The notes under the pieces were generated by a model. That model did no database searches, was not told the origin of the DNA, and saw only the letters and a program-made list of their open reading frames with translations. From Ilyobacter_A sp963668015 (GTDB lineage: Bacteria; Fusobacteriota; Fusobacteriia; Fusobacteriales; Fusobacteriaceae), in NCBI GenBank assembly GCA_963668015.2, contig CAXXCR010000012.1, forward strand, positions 124,001 through 188,000: a stretch of 64,000 bases of DNA, read 5' to 3'. A program made the translations under genes and the position numbers. Positions 8,207 through 16,530 of this stretch are shown piece after piece. How positions within the stretch are numbered: position 1 is the first letter of the stretch; every line of letters starts with the position of its first letter.

Positions 8207-8320
8207 TTATCTATTTATATATATTAATTATATCCCGTAAACATAAAATTTTCAATAAGAACTTGACAAAATTTGAAAAAACGGGCTATAATCTAATTAT
8301 AAATAGTTATAGATAAGCCT
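8207..8320. promoter_or_regulatory. divergent control region with promoter and candidate repressor sites
   Basis: For the plus-strand gene: TTGACA (8263-8268) and TATAAT (8287-8292), spacing 18. The 9-mer CTATTTATA (8211-8219) in the repressor gene's leader recurs inverted as TATAAATAG (8298-8306) just past the -10 of the opposite promoter; TTATCTAT/ATAGATAA also flank them. These inverted matches are good candidate operators for the S24 repressor. Confidence 0.55.
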
Positions 8321-8334
8321 AAGGGGGGTTGAGT

Positions 8335-8532
8335 ATGAAATTTTCATTCAGGAAAGGTAAATGGGTTGTGGGGTTCAAATCATGGCAAGCGGAATGTGAA
8401 ATAGAAAAAATTGGGATATTTTACCAGATCGGTTTGCAGCATAACGGACAAAACCTAATCTTGAGAACAGACGATCTTGAAGCTACTTTCAGAAGACTCA
8501 ACGAAGCTTACGAAAAAAGGTATTGTAATTAG
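8335..8532 (+). CDS. small protein of unknown function
   Basis: A 65-residue protein rich in aromatic and basic residues (KFSFRKGKWVVGFKSW start; C-terminal half RTDDLEATFRRLNEAYEKRY likely helical). I do not recognise the family. AAGGGGGG at 8321-8328 fits the ATG at 8335; the TTG at 8329 is too close to it. It is divergent from the S24 repressor, preceded by a near-consensus promoter containing candidate operators, so it is probably silenced until the repressor self-cleaves. That arrangement suggests a stress- or damage-inducible small protein, but function is open. Confidence 0.65.
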   Translation: MKFSFRKGKWVVGFKSWQAECEIEKIGIFYQIGLQHNGQNLILRTDDLEATFRRLNEAYEKRYCN

Positions 8533-8598
8533 GGGGCAGCATGGCTTGGATTAGAAGAATTCTAAGGTTTAAAATAAAGTTTAGCAGGCAGTGAAAAA

Positions 8599-8627
8599 TT
8601 GACAAAATTATCATATTCCTATATAGT
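8599..8627 (+). promoter_or_regulatory. promoter candidate for the walJ-like operon
   Basis: TTGACA (8599-8604) and TATAGT (8622-8627), 17-bp spacer. It overlaps the beginning of the following hairpin. Confidence 0.55.
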
Positions 8628-8655
8628 AAGTAGTGAAAGCTACTTGCTTTTTTAT
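8626..8655 (+). terminator. terminator after the small gene
   Basis: An 8-bp stem GTAAGTAG / CTACTTGC (8626-8633 with 8640-8647, one G-T pair) followed by TTTTTTATTTTTT. It would end transcription from the 8335 gene; the promoter at 8599-8627 is placed so that it starts inside it. Confidence 0.65.
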
Positions 8656-8680
8656 TTTTTGAACATAGAGAGGGGAATAG

Positions 8681-9469
8681 ATGAAGGTATCTATTTTGGG
8701 AAGCGGTAGTGCTGGAAATTCTATTTTTATAGAGATAGACAATTTTAAACTTTTGATAGATGCGGGTTTCAGCGGCAAGAGGATATCGCAAAAGCTGGCA
8801 GATATAGGGGAGAGCATGGAGGATATAGAGGCCATACTCATAACCCACGAACACACGGACCACGTAAAGGGTGCCGGGGTGCTGTCCAGAAAACACGGTA
8901 TACCCATATTCATATCGAGGGAAAGTTACGAGGTCTGCAGCAGCAAGCTGGGCAAGATAGCTTCGGACAAACTTATTTTCCTTGACGAGCCGGATTTTTT
9001 ACTTGGAGAAACCGTGGAGGTCAAGCATTTTGACGTGATGCACGATGCCGAGAAGACTGTGGGCTACACCCTTAAAAACAGCAGGGGGCATAAGATAGCT
9101 GTGTCTACTGATATAGGGTACGTCACCAATATAGTAAGGGAGAACTTCAAGGGGGCAAATATAGTCGTGCTTGAGTGCAACTACGACTACCAGATGCTCA
9201 TGGAGTGTTCCTACCCTTGGGACCTCAAGGCAAGGGTGAAGGGGAGAAACGGCCACCTGTCAAACAACGATGCGGCGAAGTTTATAAGGGACCTTTACCA
9301 TCCGGAACTGAAAAAGGTTTTCCTGGTGCACGTAAGCCAGGACAGCAATACCTATGATTTGGCGTATAAAACTGTAAAAGAAGAACTGGACAGGAGCAGG
9401 ATCGATGTGGATCTTGAGCTTGTTAAGCAGGAAGAGGTAAGTTCGCTCTTTGAACTTTATATAGATTGA
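8681..9469 (+). CDS. metallo-beta-lactamase-fold hydrolase (YycJ/WalJ-like)
   Basis: A 262-residue MBL-fold protein. It begins with the family's SILGSGSAGNS motif, then DAGFSGKRI, and the metal-binding THEHTDHVKG (HxHxDH), with further ligands expected at HDAEKTVGY and CNYD and the final LVHVS. This pattern fits the YycJ/WalJ group, which in Firmicutes is linked to the WalRK system and cell-wall or DNA-end processing; no such system is adjacent here, so only the biochemical class is safe. It opens a compact operon with the UDG-like and 5-formyl-THF ligase genes. Base composition is higher in GC than the region at 5-7 kb. Confidence 0.85.
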   Translation: MKVSILGSGSAGNSIFIEIDNFKLLIDAGFSGKRISQKLADIGESMEDIEAILITHEHTDHVKGAGVLSRKHGIPIFISRESYEVCSSKLGKIASDKLIFLDEPDFLLGETVEVKHFDVMHDAEKTVGYTLKNSRGHKIAVSTDIGYVTNIVRENFKGANIVVLECNYDYQMLMECSYPWDLKARVKGRNGHLSNNDAAKFIRDLYHPELKKVFLVHVSQDSNTYDLAYKTVKEELDRSRIDVDLELVKQEEVSSLFELYID

Positions 9470-9486
9470 TGAAATAGGGGGAGAGC

Positions 9487-10083
9487 ATGAACATAGAAGA
9501 TTTGTGGGAAGAATTGAAATTTGAAGTTGACACCTACAAGGTAGAGGTGCTTCAAAATAAGAAGGATAAGGTAATACTTGGGGCGGGGAACAGACACAGT
9601 GATATAATTTTTGTGGGAGACGACCCGAACCTGTACGAAGATGAGTACGGGACTACACTGCCGGGAAGTTCGGGAGAGTTTTTTTATAAGCTCTGCAACC
9701 TGGTCTACCTGGAAAAAGATAAGATATACGTTACCAACCTGGGCAAGTGCAGCTGTAAGCTAAACGACCTAGATGACAGGGACAGGGATAAATTTCGCGA
9801 GTACCTGGATATGCAGATAGCCTTGATAAAGCCGAAGGTGGTTGTGGCTCTCGGGCAGGAGGTAGCCAAATTTCTACTGAGAGACAACAGCGTAAAGATA
9901 AGCGATATCAGGGGTAAAATATACAGCTGGGACGGCAACATAAAATTAATGGCGATACATGACCCTTCATACCTTTTGAGGGAGACCAGCAGGGATAAAA
10001 AGAGCCCTAGGTGGTTCACCTGGAAGGATATGGAAAACATAAAAAGGGAACTGAATGTTTTGGGCGTGAATTTTGATGGATAA
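9487..10083 (+). CDS. uracil-DNA glycosylase superfamily protein lacking the usual Fe-S cysteines
   Basis: A 198-residue member of the UDG superfamily close to family 4: DIIFVGDDPN replaces motif GEAPG, followed by TTLPGSSGEFFYKL, the VTNLGKC strand, KPKVVVALGQEVAKFLL and motif B as HDPSYLLR. Family 4 enzymes normally hold a [4Fe-4S] cluster on four cysteines (a CxxC near the N-terminus plus two later). Here the N-terminal pair and the last cysteine are absent, and only the KC position remains. Activity on uracil-containing DNA is therefore inference. It starts 17 bp after the walJ-like gene and overlaps the next gene by 8 bp, so is translationally coupled in the operon. Confidence 0.72.
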   Translation: MNIEDLWEELKFEVDTYKVEVLQNKKDKVILGAGNRHSDIIFVGDDPNLYEDEYGTTLPGSSGEFFYKLCNLVYLEKDKIYVTNLGKCSCKLNDLDDRDRDKFREYLDMQIALIKPKVVVALGQEVAKFLLRDNSVKISDIRGKIYSWDGNIKLMAIHDPSYLLRETSRDKKSPRWFTWKDMENIKRELNVLGVNFDG

Positions 10084-10615
10084 AAAAGAGTTGAGAAAAA
10101 ATGTAAGAAAAGAGAGGGAGTCCCTTTCTGTTGAGTATATAGAAGAGTACTCGAAACGTGTATCCGATATTTTTTTGGAAAGCGGGGAGTACAAGAACAG
10201 CAGTGTTGTTATGTCTTATATGAGCATAAAAAACGAGGTGGATACCTCTATTATAAATAAAAAGGTCTTAGAAGACGGGAAAACCCTTCTTATCCCGAAG
10301 ATAAACGATGCGGATGAGGTGGAAGCTGTTGAGATTGGATTGGGAAGCGAGCTGCAAACCAGCGGCAAGTACGGCATTCCTGAGCTTTCAAAAGGGGAGG
10401 CGTACCCGAAGGCCGGTATAGACTTGGTGATAGTTCCCGGGGTGGCATTTGACGAGAACGGAAACCGTATAGGCTTCGGAAAAGGTTATTATGACAGGTT
10501 TTTGAAAGGCAGCAGTGCAAAGAGGGTGGCTGTTGTATACCCGTTTCAGCTGACAGAAAGCATAGAAGCCGAAGAGCACGACGAAAAAGTGGATAAAATA
10601 TTTTTTATAAGATAG
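10076..10615 (+). CDS. 5-formyltetrahydrofolate cyclo-ligase
   Basis: A 179-residue protein matching 5,10-methenyltetrahydrofolate synthetase (YgfA/MTHFS), which uses ATP to convert 5-formyl-THF to 5,10-methenyl-THF. Seen: the N-terminal KKELRKNVRKERESL, MSYMSIKNEVDTS, LLIPKI, the LVIVPGVAFDENGNRIGFGKGYYDRFL block (phosphate and folate site) and the C-terminal HDEKVD-IF. ATG 10076 is preferred over the TTG one codon earlier. It overlaps the upstream gene by 8 bp. The TAG stop lies within the stem of the terminator. Confidence 0.93.
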   Translation: MDKKELRKNVRKERESLSVEYIEEYSKRVSDIFLESGEYKNSSVVMSYMSIKNEVDTSIINKKVLEDGKTLLIPKINDADEVEAVEIGLGSELQTSGKYGIPELSKGEAYPKAGIDLVIVPGVAFDENGNRIGFGKGYYDRFLKGSSAKRVAVVYPFQLTESIEAEEHDEKVDKIFFIR

Positions 10616-10633
10616 GCCTCGGGCCTATTTTTT
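10612..10633 (+). terminator. rho-independent terminator ending the walJ-like operon
   Basis: Perfect 7-bp stem ATAGGCC / GGCCTAT with a 3-nt loop and five T residues; includes the stop codon of the preceding gene. Confidence 0.88.
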
Positions 10634-10641
10634 ATAATCTG

Positions 10642-10670
10642 TTGAAAAAAAATATCCGATGTGATAAAAT
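10642..10670 (+). promoter_or_regulatory. promoter of the yebC gene
   Basis: TTGAAA (10642-10647) and TAAAAT (10665-10670), 17-bp spacer, about 38 bp before the GTG start. Confidence 0.6.
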
Positions 10671-10708
10671 TAATAGTAAAATTCATAAAAGAACCAGGAG
10701 GTATAATT

Positions 10709-11461
10709 GTGGCAGGACATAGTAAGTGGGCTAATATAAAGCACAGAAAAGGAAGACAGGATAAACTTAGAGCGAAGCTTTTTACAAAGCTGGGAAAGGA
10801 GCTTACAATTGCAGCTAGAGAAGGCGGGGGAGATCCTGGATTCAACCCTAGACTAAGACTGGCATTAGATAAAGCTAAGGCTGGAAACATGCCTAAGGAT
10901 AACATAGAAAGAGCGATTAAAAAAGGTACCGGAGAACTTGAAGGTGTTGAATACGTAGAAATCAGATATGAAGGATACGGACCATCAGGGGTAGCTTTCA
11001 TAGTCGACGTGGTAACAGACAATAAAAACAGATCGGCTTCCAGCGTAAGATCAACTTTCTCAAAAAGGGGAGGAAACCTTGGAGCTGACGGAGCTGTAGC
11101 ATGGATGTTTAACAGAAAAGGTCTTATCTCAATGCAGGCAGAGGGAATAGATGAAGAAGAACTAATGATGGCAGCTTTAGAAGCCGGTGCAGAAGATGTT
11201 AAACAAGAGGGAGAAGGTTTTGAAGTGCTAACAGAGCCAAGCGACTTCCAAGTAGTGGTTGATGCACTGACTGAGGCTGGGTACAAATATGAAGAGGCTG
11301 AAGTAACTTTCATACCTGAGAACAAGGTTGAGGTCACAGATGCCGACACAGCTAAGAAAATAATGGGGCTGTTCGAGGCTTTAGAAGACCTAGAAGATGT
11401 TCAAGATGTTTATGCAAACTTCGATATATCTGACGAATTAATGGAACAAATAATGGCATAG
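10709..11461 (+). CDS. yebC: YebC/PmpR-family protein
   Basis: A 250-residue YebC protein, full length. It begins AGHSKWANIKHRKGRQD (the family signature) and shows GGDPGFNPRLRLALDKAKAGNMPKDNIERAIKKG and the central GPSGVAFIVDVVTDNKNRSASSVRS block. YebC proteins have been described as transcription regulators and, more recently, as ribosome-associated factors helping translation of proline stretches. The start is GTG 10709 with AGGAGG seven bases upstream; longer in-frame starts lack the family N-terminus. Single-gene unit with its own promoter and terminator. Confidence 0.95.
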   Translation: MAGHSKWANIKHRKGRQDKLRAKLFTKLGKELTIAAREGGGDPGFNPRLRLALDKAKAGNMPKDNIERAIKKGTGELEGVEYVEIRYEGYGPSGVAFIVDVVTDNKNRSASSVRSTFSKRGGNLGADGAVAWMFNRKGLISMQAEGIDEEELMMAALEAGAEDVKQEGEGFEVLTEPSDFQVVVDALTEAGYKYEEAEVTFIPENKVEVTDADTAKKIMGLFEALEDLEDVQDVYANFDISDELMEQIMA

Positions 11462-11465
11462 TTTT

Positions 11466-11502
11466 AAAGGCGTTTAACCTATTTTGGAGAAACGCCTTTT
11501 TT
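11466..11502 (+). terminator. rho-independent terminator after yebC
   Basis: 10-bp perfect stem AAAGGCGTTT / AAACGCCTTT (11466-11475 with 11490-11499) followed by T residues. Confidence 0.85.
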
Positions 11503-11525
11503 AAAATTCTACAGGACGTGGAAAT

Positions 11526-13577
11526 ATGAAATATGAAGGTTTTTACGAAGAATTGGAAAAAGTGAATATTTACGGGCTCGGAGAAAAAAATATCAAAAGA
11601 TTTAAGAGCATGAGAATGGATACCGTTTTCGACCTGCTTTACAATCTCCCCAGGACCTATGAGGACAGGACCAATATAAAAAAGATAAGGGACCTGAGAG
11701 AGGGAGAGTATGTACTTGTAAGAGCTAAAATCTTTAAAGCCGAAAACATCCGTACTAGGACGAGAAAGACCATGTTCCGGGCTAGGGTGGGCGACGATAC
11801 CGGTTTTTTGGACCTTGTTTGGTTTCAAATGCCATATCTCAAAAAGGTGCTCGAGGTAGGCAAGGAATACATATTCATAGGGAAGGTCAAAAGGGCCTAT
11901 ACATTCCAGATTGTAAACGCCGAGTACAGAGAGATATCTGAGGATAAAAAAGTGGACGCCTCAATACTGCCTGTTTATCCGCTTGTAAAGGGTATGAACC
12001 AAAACTGGATGAGAAAGGTGATGTACAGGGCCCTTGAAAAATATCTGGTGGACCTGCCCGAAAACCTCCCTGAAGAGATACTCAAAGAGTACAATCTTCT
12101 TGGGAGAAAGGCCGCTCTTTCAGCCATACATTTCCCAAAATCCAAAAGAGAGCTTGAGGAAGCCAAAAGAAGGTTGGCGGTGGAAGAGCTTTTGGTTCTG
12201 GAATTCGGGATACTTTCCAAAAGGTTTAAAAATGAGTTCGAGGAAACCAAAAAGTATGAGCTGGAAGACAAAAAAACTATGGTGAAGAACTTTTTGGATG
12301 AACTGGGATTTAAGCTCACAAAAGCACAGAAGAGAGTGGTAACCGAGATATACAAGGAGCTTGTGGGCGGAAAAATGGTAAACAGGCTGATACAGGGAGA
12401 CGTTGGTTCCGGTAAAACAATAGTCGCCATAATACTCCTGCTTTATATGGTGGAAAATTCTTACCAGGGTGTAATAATGGCGCCTACAGAGATACTGGCG
12501 GTGCAGCATTATCTGGCAGTTGTTGACGTACTGGCTTCACTGGGAGTCAGGGTAGAGATACTCACCGGCAGTGTGAAAGGGAAAAAAAGAGACAAGCTTC
12601 TGGCGGAGATACGAGAAGGGGTAGTTGATATACTCGTGGGTACGCACGCTTTGATAGAAGACAGTGTGGAGTTTAAAAACCTTGGATTGATAGTCATAGA
12701 TGAGCAGCACAGATTTGGAGTTGTACAGAGAAAGAGGCTGAGGGACAAGGGGGTCTTATCCAACCTCATAGTAATGTCTGCCACGCCTATCCCAAGATCG
12801 CTTGCGTTGAGCATATACGGTGATCTGGATGTATCCATAATAGATGAGCTACCTCCAGGAAGAAAGCCTATAAAGACAAAGTGGATAAAAAACAGTATGG
12901 ATAAAAAGATGACCTATGATTTTATAGGGAAAAAACTTTCCGAGGGAAGGCAGGCATACTTTGTGGCTCCGCTTATAGAGGAAAGTGAGGCTTTGAACGC
13001 CAAATCCGCTGTGGAATTACACGGGGAAGTGTGTGAAAAGTTTTCGGGATTTGACGTGGGCCTTCTTCACGGGAGGATGAAAAACACCGAAAAAGAAGAG
13101 GTCATGAGGAAGTTTAAAAAAGGAGAGATAGACATACTTGTATCTACAACGGTAATAGAGGTTGGGGTAAATATCCCAAACGCCTCTGTAATGCTTATAA
13201 GTGACGCCCACAGATTTGGTCTGAGCGCCCTGCACCAGCTGCGTGGCAGGGTCGGCCGTGGTGAACATGCATCCTACTGCTTCCTTGTTTCTCAGACTGA
13301 AAACGATATTTCCAAGTCCAGGATGAGGGTAATGGAATCTACAACAGACGGGTTCAAAATAGCCGAGGAGGACCTTAGGCTCAGAAAATCCGGAGAGATA
13401 TTCGGGACTAGGCAAAGCGGAATATCGGACCTTAAGCTGGTTGACATAGTTCATGACGTAAAGACGGTTAAACTGGCAAGGGATATAGCCATAGATTACC
13501 TGAAAAAAAACAATGGTAATATAGAGAACCCTTATCTTAAAAGGGATATAGCAGAAAAATTTAGGGAAAAAATATAG
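11526..13577 (+). CDS. recG: ATP-dependent DNA helicase RecG
   Basis: A 683-residue superfamily 2 helicase that remodels stalled replication forks and branches. The N-terminal wedge (OB-fold) domain includes LYNLPRTYEDRT and the FRARVGDDTGFLDLVWF strand set. Helicase motif I GDVGSGKT is at about residue 291, motif II DEQH at about 392, motif III SATPIPRS follows, and the C-terminal lobe has HGRM, TTVIEVGVNIPNAS and QLRGRVGRG. The closing TRQSGISDLKL block is the RecG-specific TRG motif. Length is normal. It is 15 bp upstream of the pilT-like gene and probably transcribed with it. Confidence 0.96.
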   Translation: MKYEGFYEELEKVNIYGLGEKNIKRFKSMRMDTVFDLLYNLPRTYEDRTNIKKIRDLREGEYVLVRAKIFKAENIRTRTRKTMFRARVGDDTGFLDLVWFQMPYLKKVLEVGKEYIFIGKVKRAYTFQIVNAEYREISEDKKVDASILPVYPLVKGMNQNWMRKVMYRALEKYLVDLPENLPEEILKEYNLLGRKAALSAIHFPKSKRELEEAKRRLAVEELLVLEFGILSKRFKNEFEETKKYELEDKKTMVKNFLDELGFKLTKAQKRVVTEIYKELVGGKMVNRLIQGDVGSGKTIVAIILLLYMVENSYQGVIMAPTEILAVQHYLAVVDVLASLGVRVEILTGSVKGKKRDKLLAEIREGVVDILVGTHALIEDSVEFKNLGLIVIDEQHRFGVVQRKRLRDKGVLSNLIVMSATPIPRSLALSIYGDLDVSIIDELPPGRKPIKTKWIKNSMDKKMTYDFIGKKLSEGRQAYFVAPLIEESEALNAKSAVELHGEVCEKFSGFDVGLLHGRMKNTEKEEVMRKFKKGEIDILVSTTVIEVGVNIPNASVMLISDAHRFGLSALHQLRGRVGRGEHASYCFLVSQTENDISKSRMRVMESTTDGFKIAEEDLRLRKSGEIFGTRQSGISDLKLVDIVHDVKTVKLARDIAIDYLKKNNGNIENPYLKRDIAEKFREKI

Positions 13578-13592
13578 TACAGGGGGTCGCAG

Positions 13593-14696
13593 ATGAAACT
13601 AGATGATTACTTGAAATACTTGGTTGAAAATAATGGGTCTGACCTGCACATTAAGGCCGGAAACTACCCGATTATGAGAAAAGATGGTGAGCTGGTTAAG
13701 ATAGAGGGGACGGAAAAGCTTAGTGCTACTTTTGTAGAAGAGCTTCTACAGCCTTTAATAAGCGATACAATAAAAAATGATCTGGAAGAAAAGCTCAGTG
13801 CGGACTTTTCCTATTCTGTTTATGGTCTATCCAGATTTAGGATGAACCTGTCAACACAGAGGGGCAGCTACATGCTTGTTGCAAGGATAATTCCCGGCGA
13901 GATACCTGATATAGACGATCTTAATCTTCCGTCAGTGCTAAAGGATGTAGTAAGGGAGAGAAACGGTATGGTACTTGTGACGGGTTCAACTGGAAGCGGT
14001 AAATCAACAACAGTTGCTTCCATGATAAATTATATAAACAAAAATTTCAGCAAGAATATAATCACCTTTGAGGATCCCATAGAGTTTTTATACAGGGACG
14101 ACAAATCAATGGTTTCCCAAAAAGAGATACCCAGCGATATACTTGACTTCAGTTCAGCCCTTAAATATGTATTGAGGCAGGACCCTGACATAATATTTAT
14201 AGGTGAGCTCAGGGACAAGGAGACAGTAGAAGCTGCCTTGAAGGCATCGGAGACAGGGCATCTCGTTATATCGACGCTTCACACCATAAACTCGAGCCAG
14301 ACAATAAGCAGGATAGTGGATTTCTTCCCACAAGAAAAGCACCATCAGGTAAGGATTCAACTGTCCGAAAATATAAGAGGGGTGGTTTCTCAGAGGCTTC
14401 TTCCTAAAAAAGAAGAGGGAAGGGCGGCAGCTTTGGAAATCATGATAAACACCCCTACCATAAAAGAGCTCATACAAAGCGAGGATGGGGTAAGCCAGAT
14501 ACCTAAATACATAGAAGAGGGAAGGGAAGTCTACGGGTCTATGACTTTTGACCAGAATATAGCAGAGCTTTATAGAAATGAGATAATAAGCTACGAAACT
14601 GCACTTGAGTATGCAACTGTTAAGAAAAATATAGAATTTATAAAGAACGGAATAAGTGTTTCGTCAACAGCAGATTTTTTCGAATCTATGTATTAG
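13593..14696 (+). CDS. pilT: PilT-type twitching-motility/secretion ATPase
   Basis: A 367-residue GspE/PilT-family hexameric ATPase, normal PilT length. Seen: the N-terminal GSDLHIKAGNYPIMR domain, Walker A GSTGSGKST (about residue 131), ITFEDPIEFLY (Asp box), Walker B-like IIFIGELRD, and the His box TGHLVISTLHT followed by SQRLLP. PilT drives depolymerisation of type IV pili at the inner membrane. No pilin, PilB, PilC or PilQ gene is in the window, so either the rest of the machinery is elsewhere or this ATPase has another role. It follows recG after 15 bp, with GGGGGTC upstream of the ATG. Confidence 0.9.
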   Translation: MKLDDYLKYLVENNGSDLHIKAGNYPIMRKDGELVKIEGTEKLSATFVEELLQPLISDTIKNDLEEKLSADFSYSVYGLSRFRMNLSTQRGSYMLVARIIPGEIPDIDDLNLPSVLKDVVRERNGMVLVTGSTGSGKSTTVASMINYINKNFSKNIITFEDPIEFLYRDDKSMVSQKEIPSDILDFSSALKYVLRQDPDIIFIGELRDKETVEAALKASETGHLVISTLHTINSSQTISRIVDFFPQEKHHQVRIQLSENIRGVVSQRLLPKKEEGRAAALEIMINTPTIKELIQSEDGVSQIPKYIEEGREVYGSMTFDQNIAELYRNEIISYETALEYATVKKNIEFIKNGISVSSTADFFESMY

Positions 14697-14702
14697 AAAG
14701 TA

Positions 14703-14731
14703 TCGACAAGATTAGTCAAATCCTGTATAAT
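14703..14731 (+). promoter_or_regulatory. promoter of proS
   Basis: TCGACA (14703-14708) and TATAAT (14726-14731), 17-bp spacer; the predicted leader is only ~35 nt, leaving no room for a T-box. Confidence 0.6.
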
Positions 14732-14771
14732 GGTTTAGTTAAGAAAGATTTTGCTGGGAGGAATTAAAAAA

Positions 14772-16499
14772 ATGAAATTTAGTAGACTTTATGTAAAAAC
14801 ACTTAAAGAAAATCCCAAAGAAGCAGAGGTTATAAGTCATAAACTTATGATGAGGTCTGGGATGATAAAAAAACTTGCAAGCGGGATATACACATATCTT
14901 CCACTTGGGTACAAGGCGCTTAAAAAGGTAGAAAACATAGTAAGGGAAGAGCTGGACAGAGCTGGGGCTCAAGAAGTGCTTATGCCTGTTTTACAGCCTG
15001 CAGAACTTTGGCAGGAGTCAGGCAGATGGGACACTATGGGGCCTGAAATGATGAGAATAAAGGACAGGCATGACAGGGATTTTGTTCTAGGGCCTACTCA
15101 TGAAGAGGTAATAACAGACATAATAAGAAACGACATATCATCTTATAAAAATCTACCGCTGAACATATATCAGATACAGACAAAATTCAGGGACGAAAGA
15201 AGACCTAGATTTGGTCTTATGAGGGGAAGAGAGTTTCTTATGAAAGATGCTTACTCTTTCCATGCAAATGCTGAATGTCTTGATCAAGAGTATGAGAATA
15301 TGAGACAGGCGTATATAAATATATTTGAAAGATGCGGACTTGAATTCAGAGCGGTTGAAGCAGATGCAGGAAATATCGGAGGAAGCACAACGCACGAATT
15401 TATGGTTTTGGCGGAATCTGGAGAAGATGATATCTACTACTGCGACAAGTGCAGCTATGCGGCAAACTCAGAAAAAGCTGTGAGCAAGATAGCTGAATTT
15501 AACTCAGACGAGCAACTTAAAGATTTGGAACTTGTGGAAACTCCAGATGCTTCTTCCATAGTGGACGTGGCAAAGTTTTTGGATTTACCGGTTGAAAAAA
15601 CAATAAAGGCGATGGTTTTCAAGTCTGGGCTTAAAGAGGACGATACTAAGTACTTTATGGCGCTTATAAGGGGAGACTATGAAGTAAATGAGGTTAAACT
15701 TAAAAATATAAGCGGATCACCTTATGAACTTGAGCTAATAGCAGAATCTGAATTTGAAAAACTTGGTTTATGCAAGGGATTCTGCGGCTCTTTGGGTGAG
15801 ATAGACGAAAGAGTAACAGTTATAGCCGACGAAACTGTAAAGGGAATTAAAAATGCGGTTGTCGGAGCAAACGAAGTTGACAAACACTATATAAATGCTA
15901 ATCTTGATAGGGATATAACTATTCATGAGTTTGCAGATATAAGAATGGTAAAAACTGGAGAAACTTGCCCTCACTGTGAAGGTAAACTTGGCGTGGCAAG
16001 AGGTATAGAAACAGGGCATATATTCCAACTTGGTAAAAAATATGCAGAGGCGTTAAATGCCACATTCCTTGACCAAAACGGGAAGATTCAGACTATGACA
16101 ATGGGATGCTACGGTATAGGGGTGTCGAGAACTGTAGCGGCTGCAATAGAGCAGAATAATGATGAAAACGGAATAATCTGGCCTGTGTCAATAGCACCTT
16201 ACGTAGTGGATATAATCCCTGCAAACATGAAAAATTCTGATCAGGTAAGCATAGCCGAAAATATTTATAAAGCTATGCTTGAAAAAGGTATAGACGTTGT
16301 GATGGACGACAGAAACGAAAGACCTGGATTCAAGTTTAAAGATGCAGACCTCATCGGATTCCCACTTAAATTAGTGGTAGGAAAGGGGATAGCTGAAGGT
16401 AAGGTAGAGGTAAAGGTTAGAAGAAGCGGGGAAGTTTTCGAAGTGGAGATAGACAGTGCAGCAGATTTTGTTGAAAAGTGGATAGAAGAAAATAAATAA
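14772..16499 (+). CDS. proS: prolyl-tRNA synthetase (bacterial type with editing insertion)
   Basis: A 575-residue class II synthetase charging tRNA-Pro. Motif 2/3 elements are seen in FVLGPTHEEVITDII, QTKFRDERRPRFGLMRGREFLMKDAYSFH and the late TMGCYGIGVSRTVAAAIEQ, with the anticodon-binding domain at the C-terminus (DVVMDDRNERPGFKFKDADLIG). Between them (roughly residues 225-400) lies the YbaK-like insertion domain that clears Ala-tRNA-Pro. Start ATG 14772 has GGGAGGA nine bases upstream; an in-frame TTG at 14751 would overlap that site. Monocistronic with a strong terminator. Confidence 0.96.
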   Translation: MKFSRLYVKTLKENPKEAEVISHKLMMRSGMIKKLASGIYTYLPLGYKALKKVENIVREELDRAGAQEVLMPVLQPAELWQESGRWDTMGPEMMRIKDRHDRDFVLGPTHEEVITDIIRNDISSYKNLPLNIYQIQTKFRDERRPRFGLMRGREFLMKDAYSFHANAECLDQEYENMRQAYINIFERCGLEFRAVEADAGNIGGSTTHEFMVLAESGEDDIYYCDKCSYAANSEKAVSKIAEFNSDEQLKDLELVETPDASSIVDVAKFLDLPVEKTIKAMVFKSGLKEDDTKYFMALIRGDYEVNEVKLKNISGSPYELELIAESEFEKLGLCKGFCGSLGEIDERVTVIADETVKGIKNAVVGANEVDKHYINANLDRDITIHEFADIRMVKTGETCPHCEGKLGVARGIETGHIFQLGKKYAEALNATFLDQNGKIQTMTMGCYGIGVSRTVAAAIEQNNDENGIIWPVSIAPYVVDIIPANMKNSDQVSIAENIYKAMLEKGIDVVMDDRNERPGFKFKDADLIGFPLKLVVGKGIAEGKVEVKVRRSGEVFEVEIDSAADFVEKWIEENK

Positions 16500-16530
16500 A
16501 AAAACTGCCGGTTTTCCGGCAGTTTTTTAT
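16500..16530. terminator. bidirectional terminator between proS and the flavodoxin gene
   Basis: 8-bp G/C-rich stem ACTGCCGG / CCGGCAGT (16504-16511 with 16516-16523), TTTT loop, with T-run on the plus side and A-run (T on the minus strand) on the other. It serves both convergent genes. Confidence 0.88.

Noticed and set aside
8541..8594. 17-codon frame MAWIRRILRFK... after the small unknown gene
   Set aside because: A fair ribosome site exists, but with so few codons and no conservation evidence it cannot be supported as a gene.
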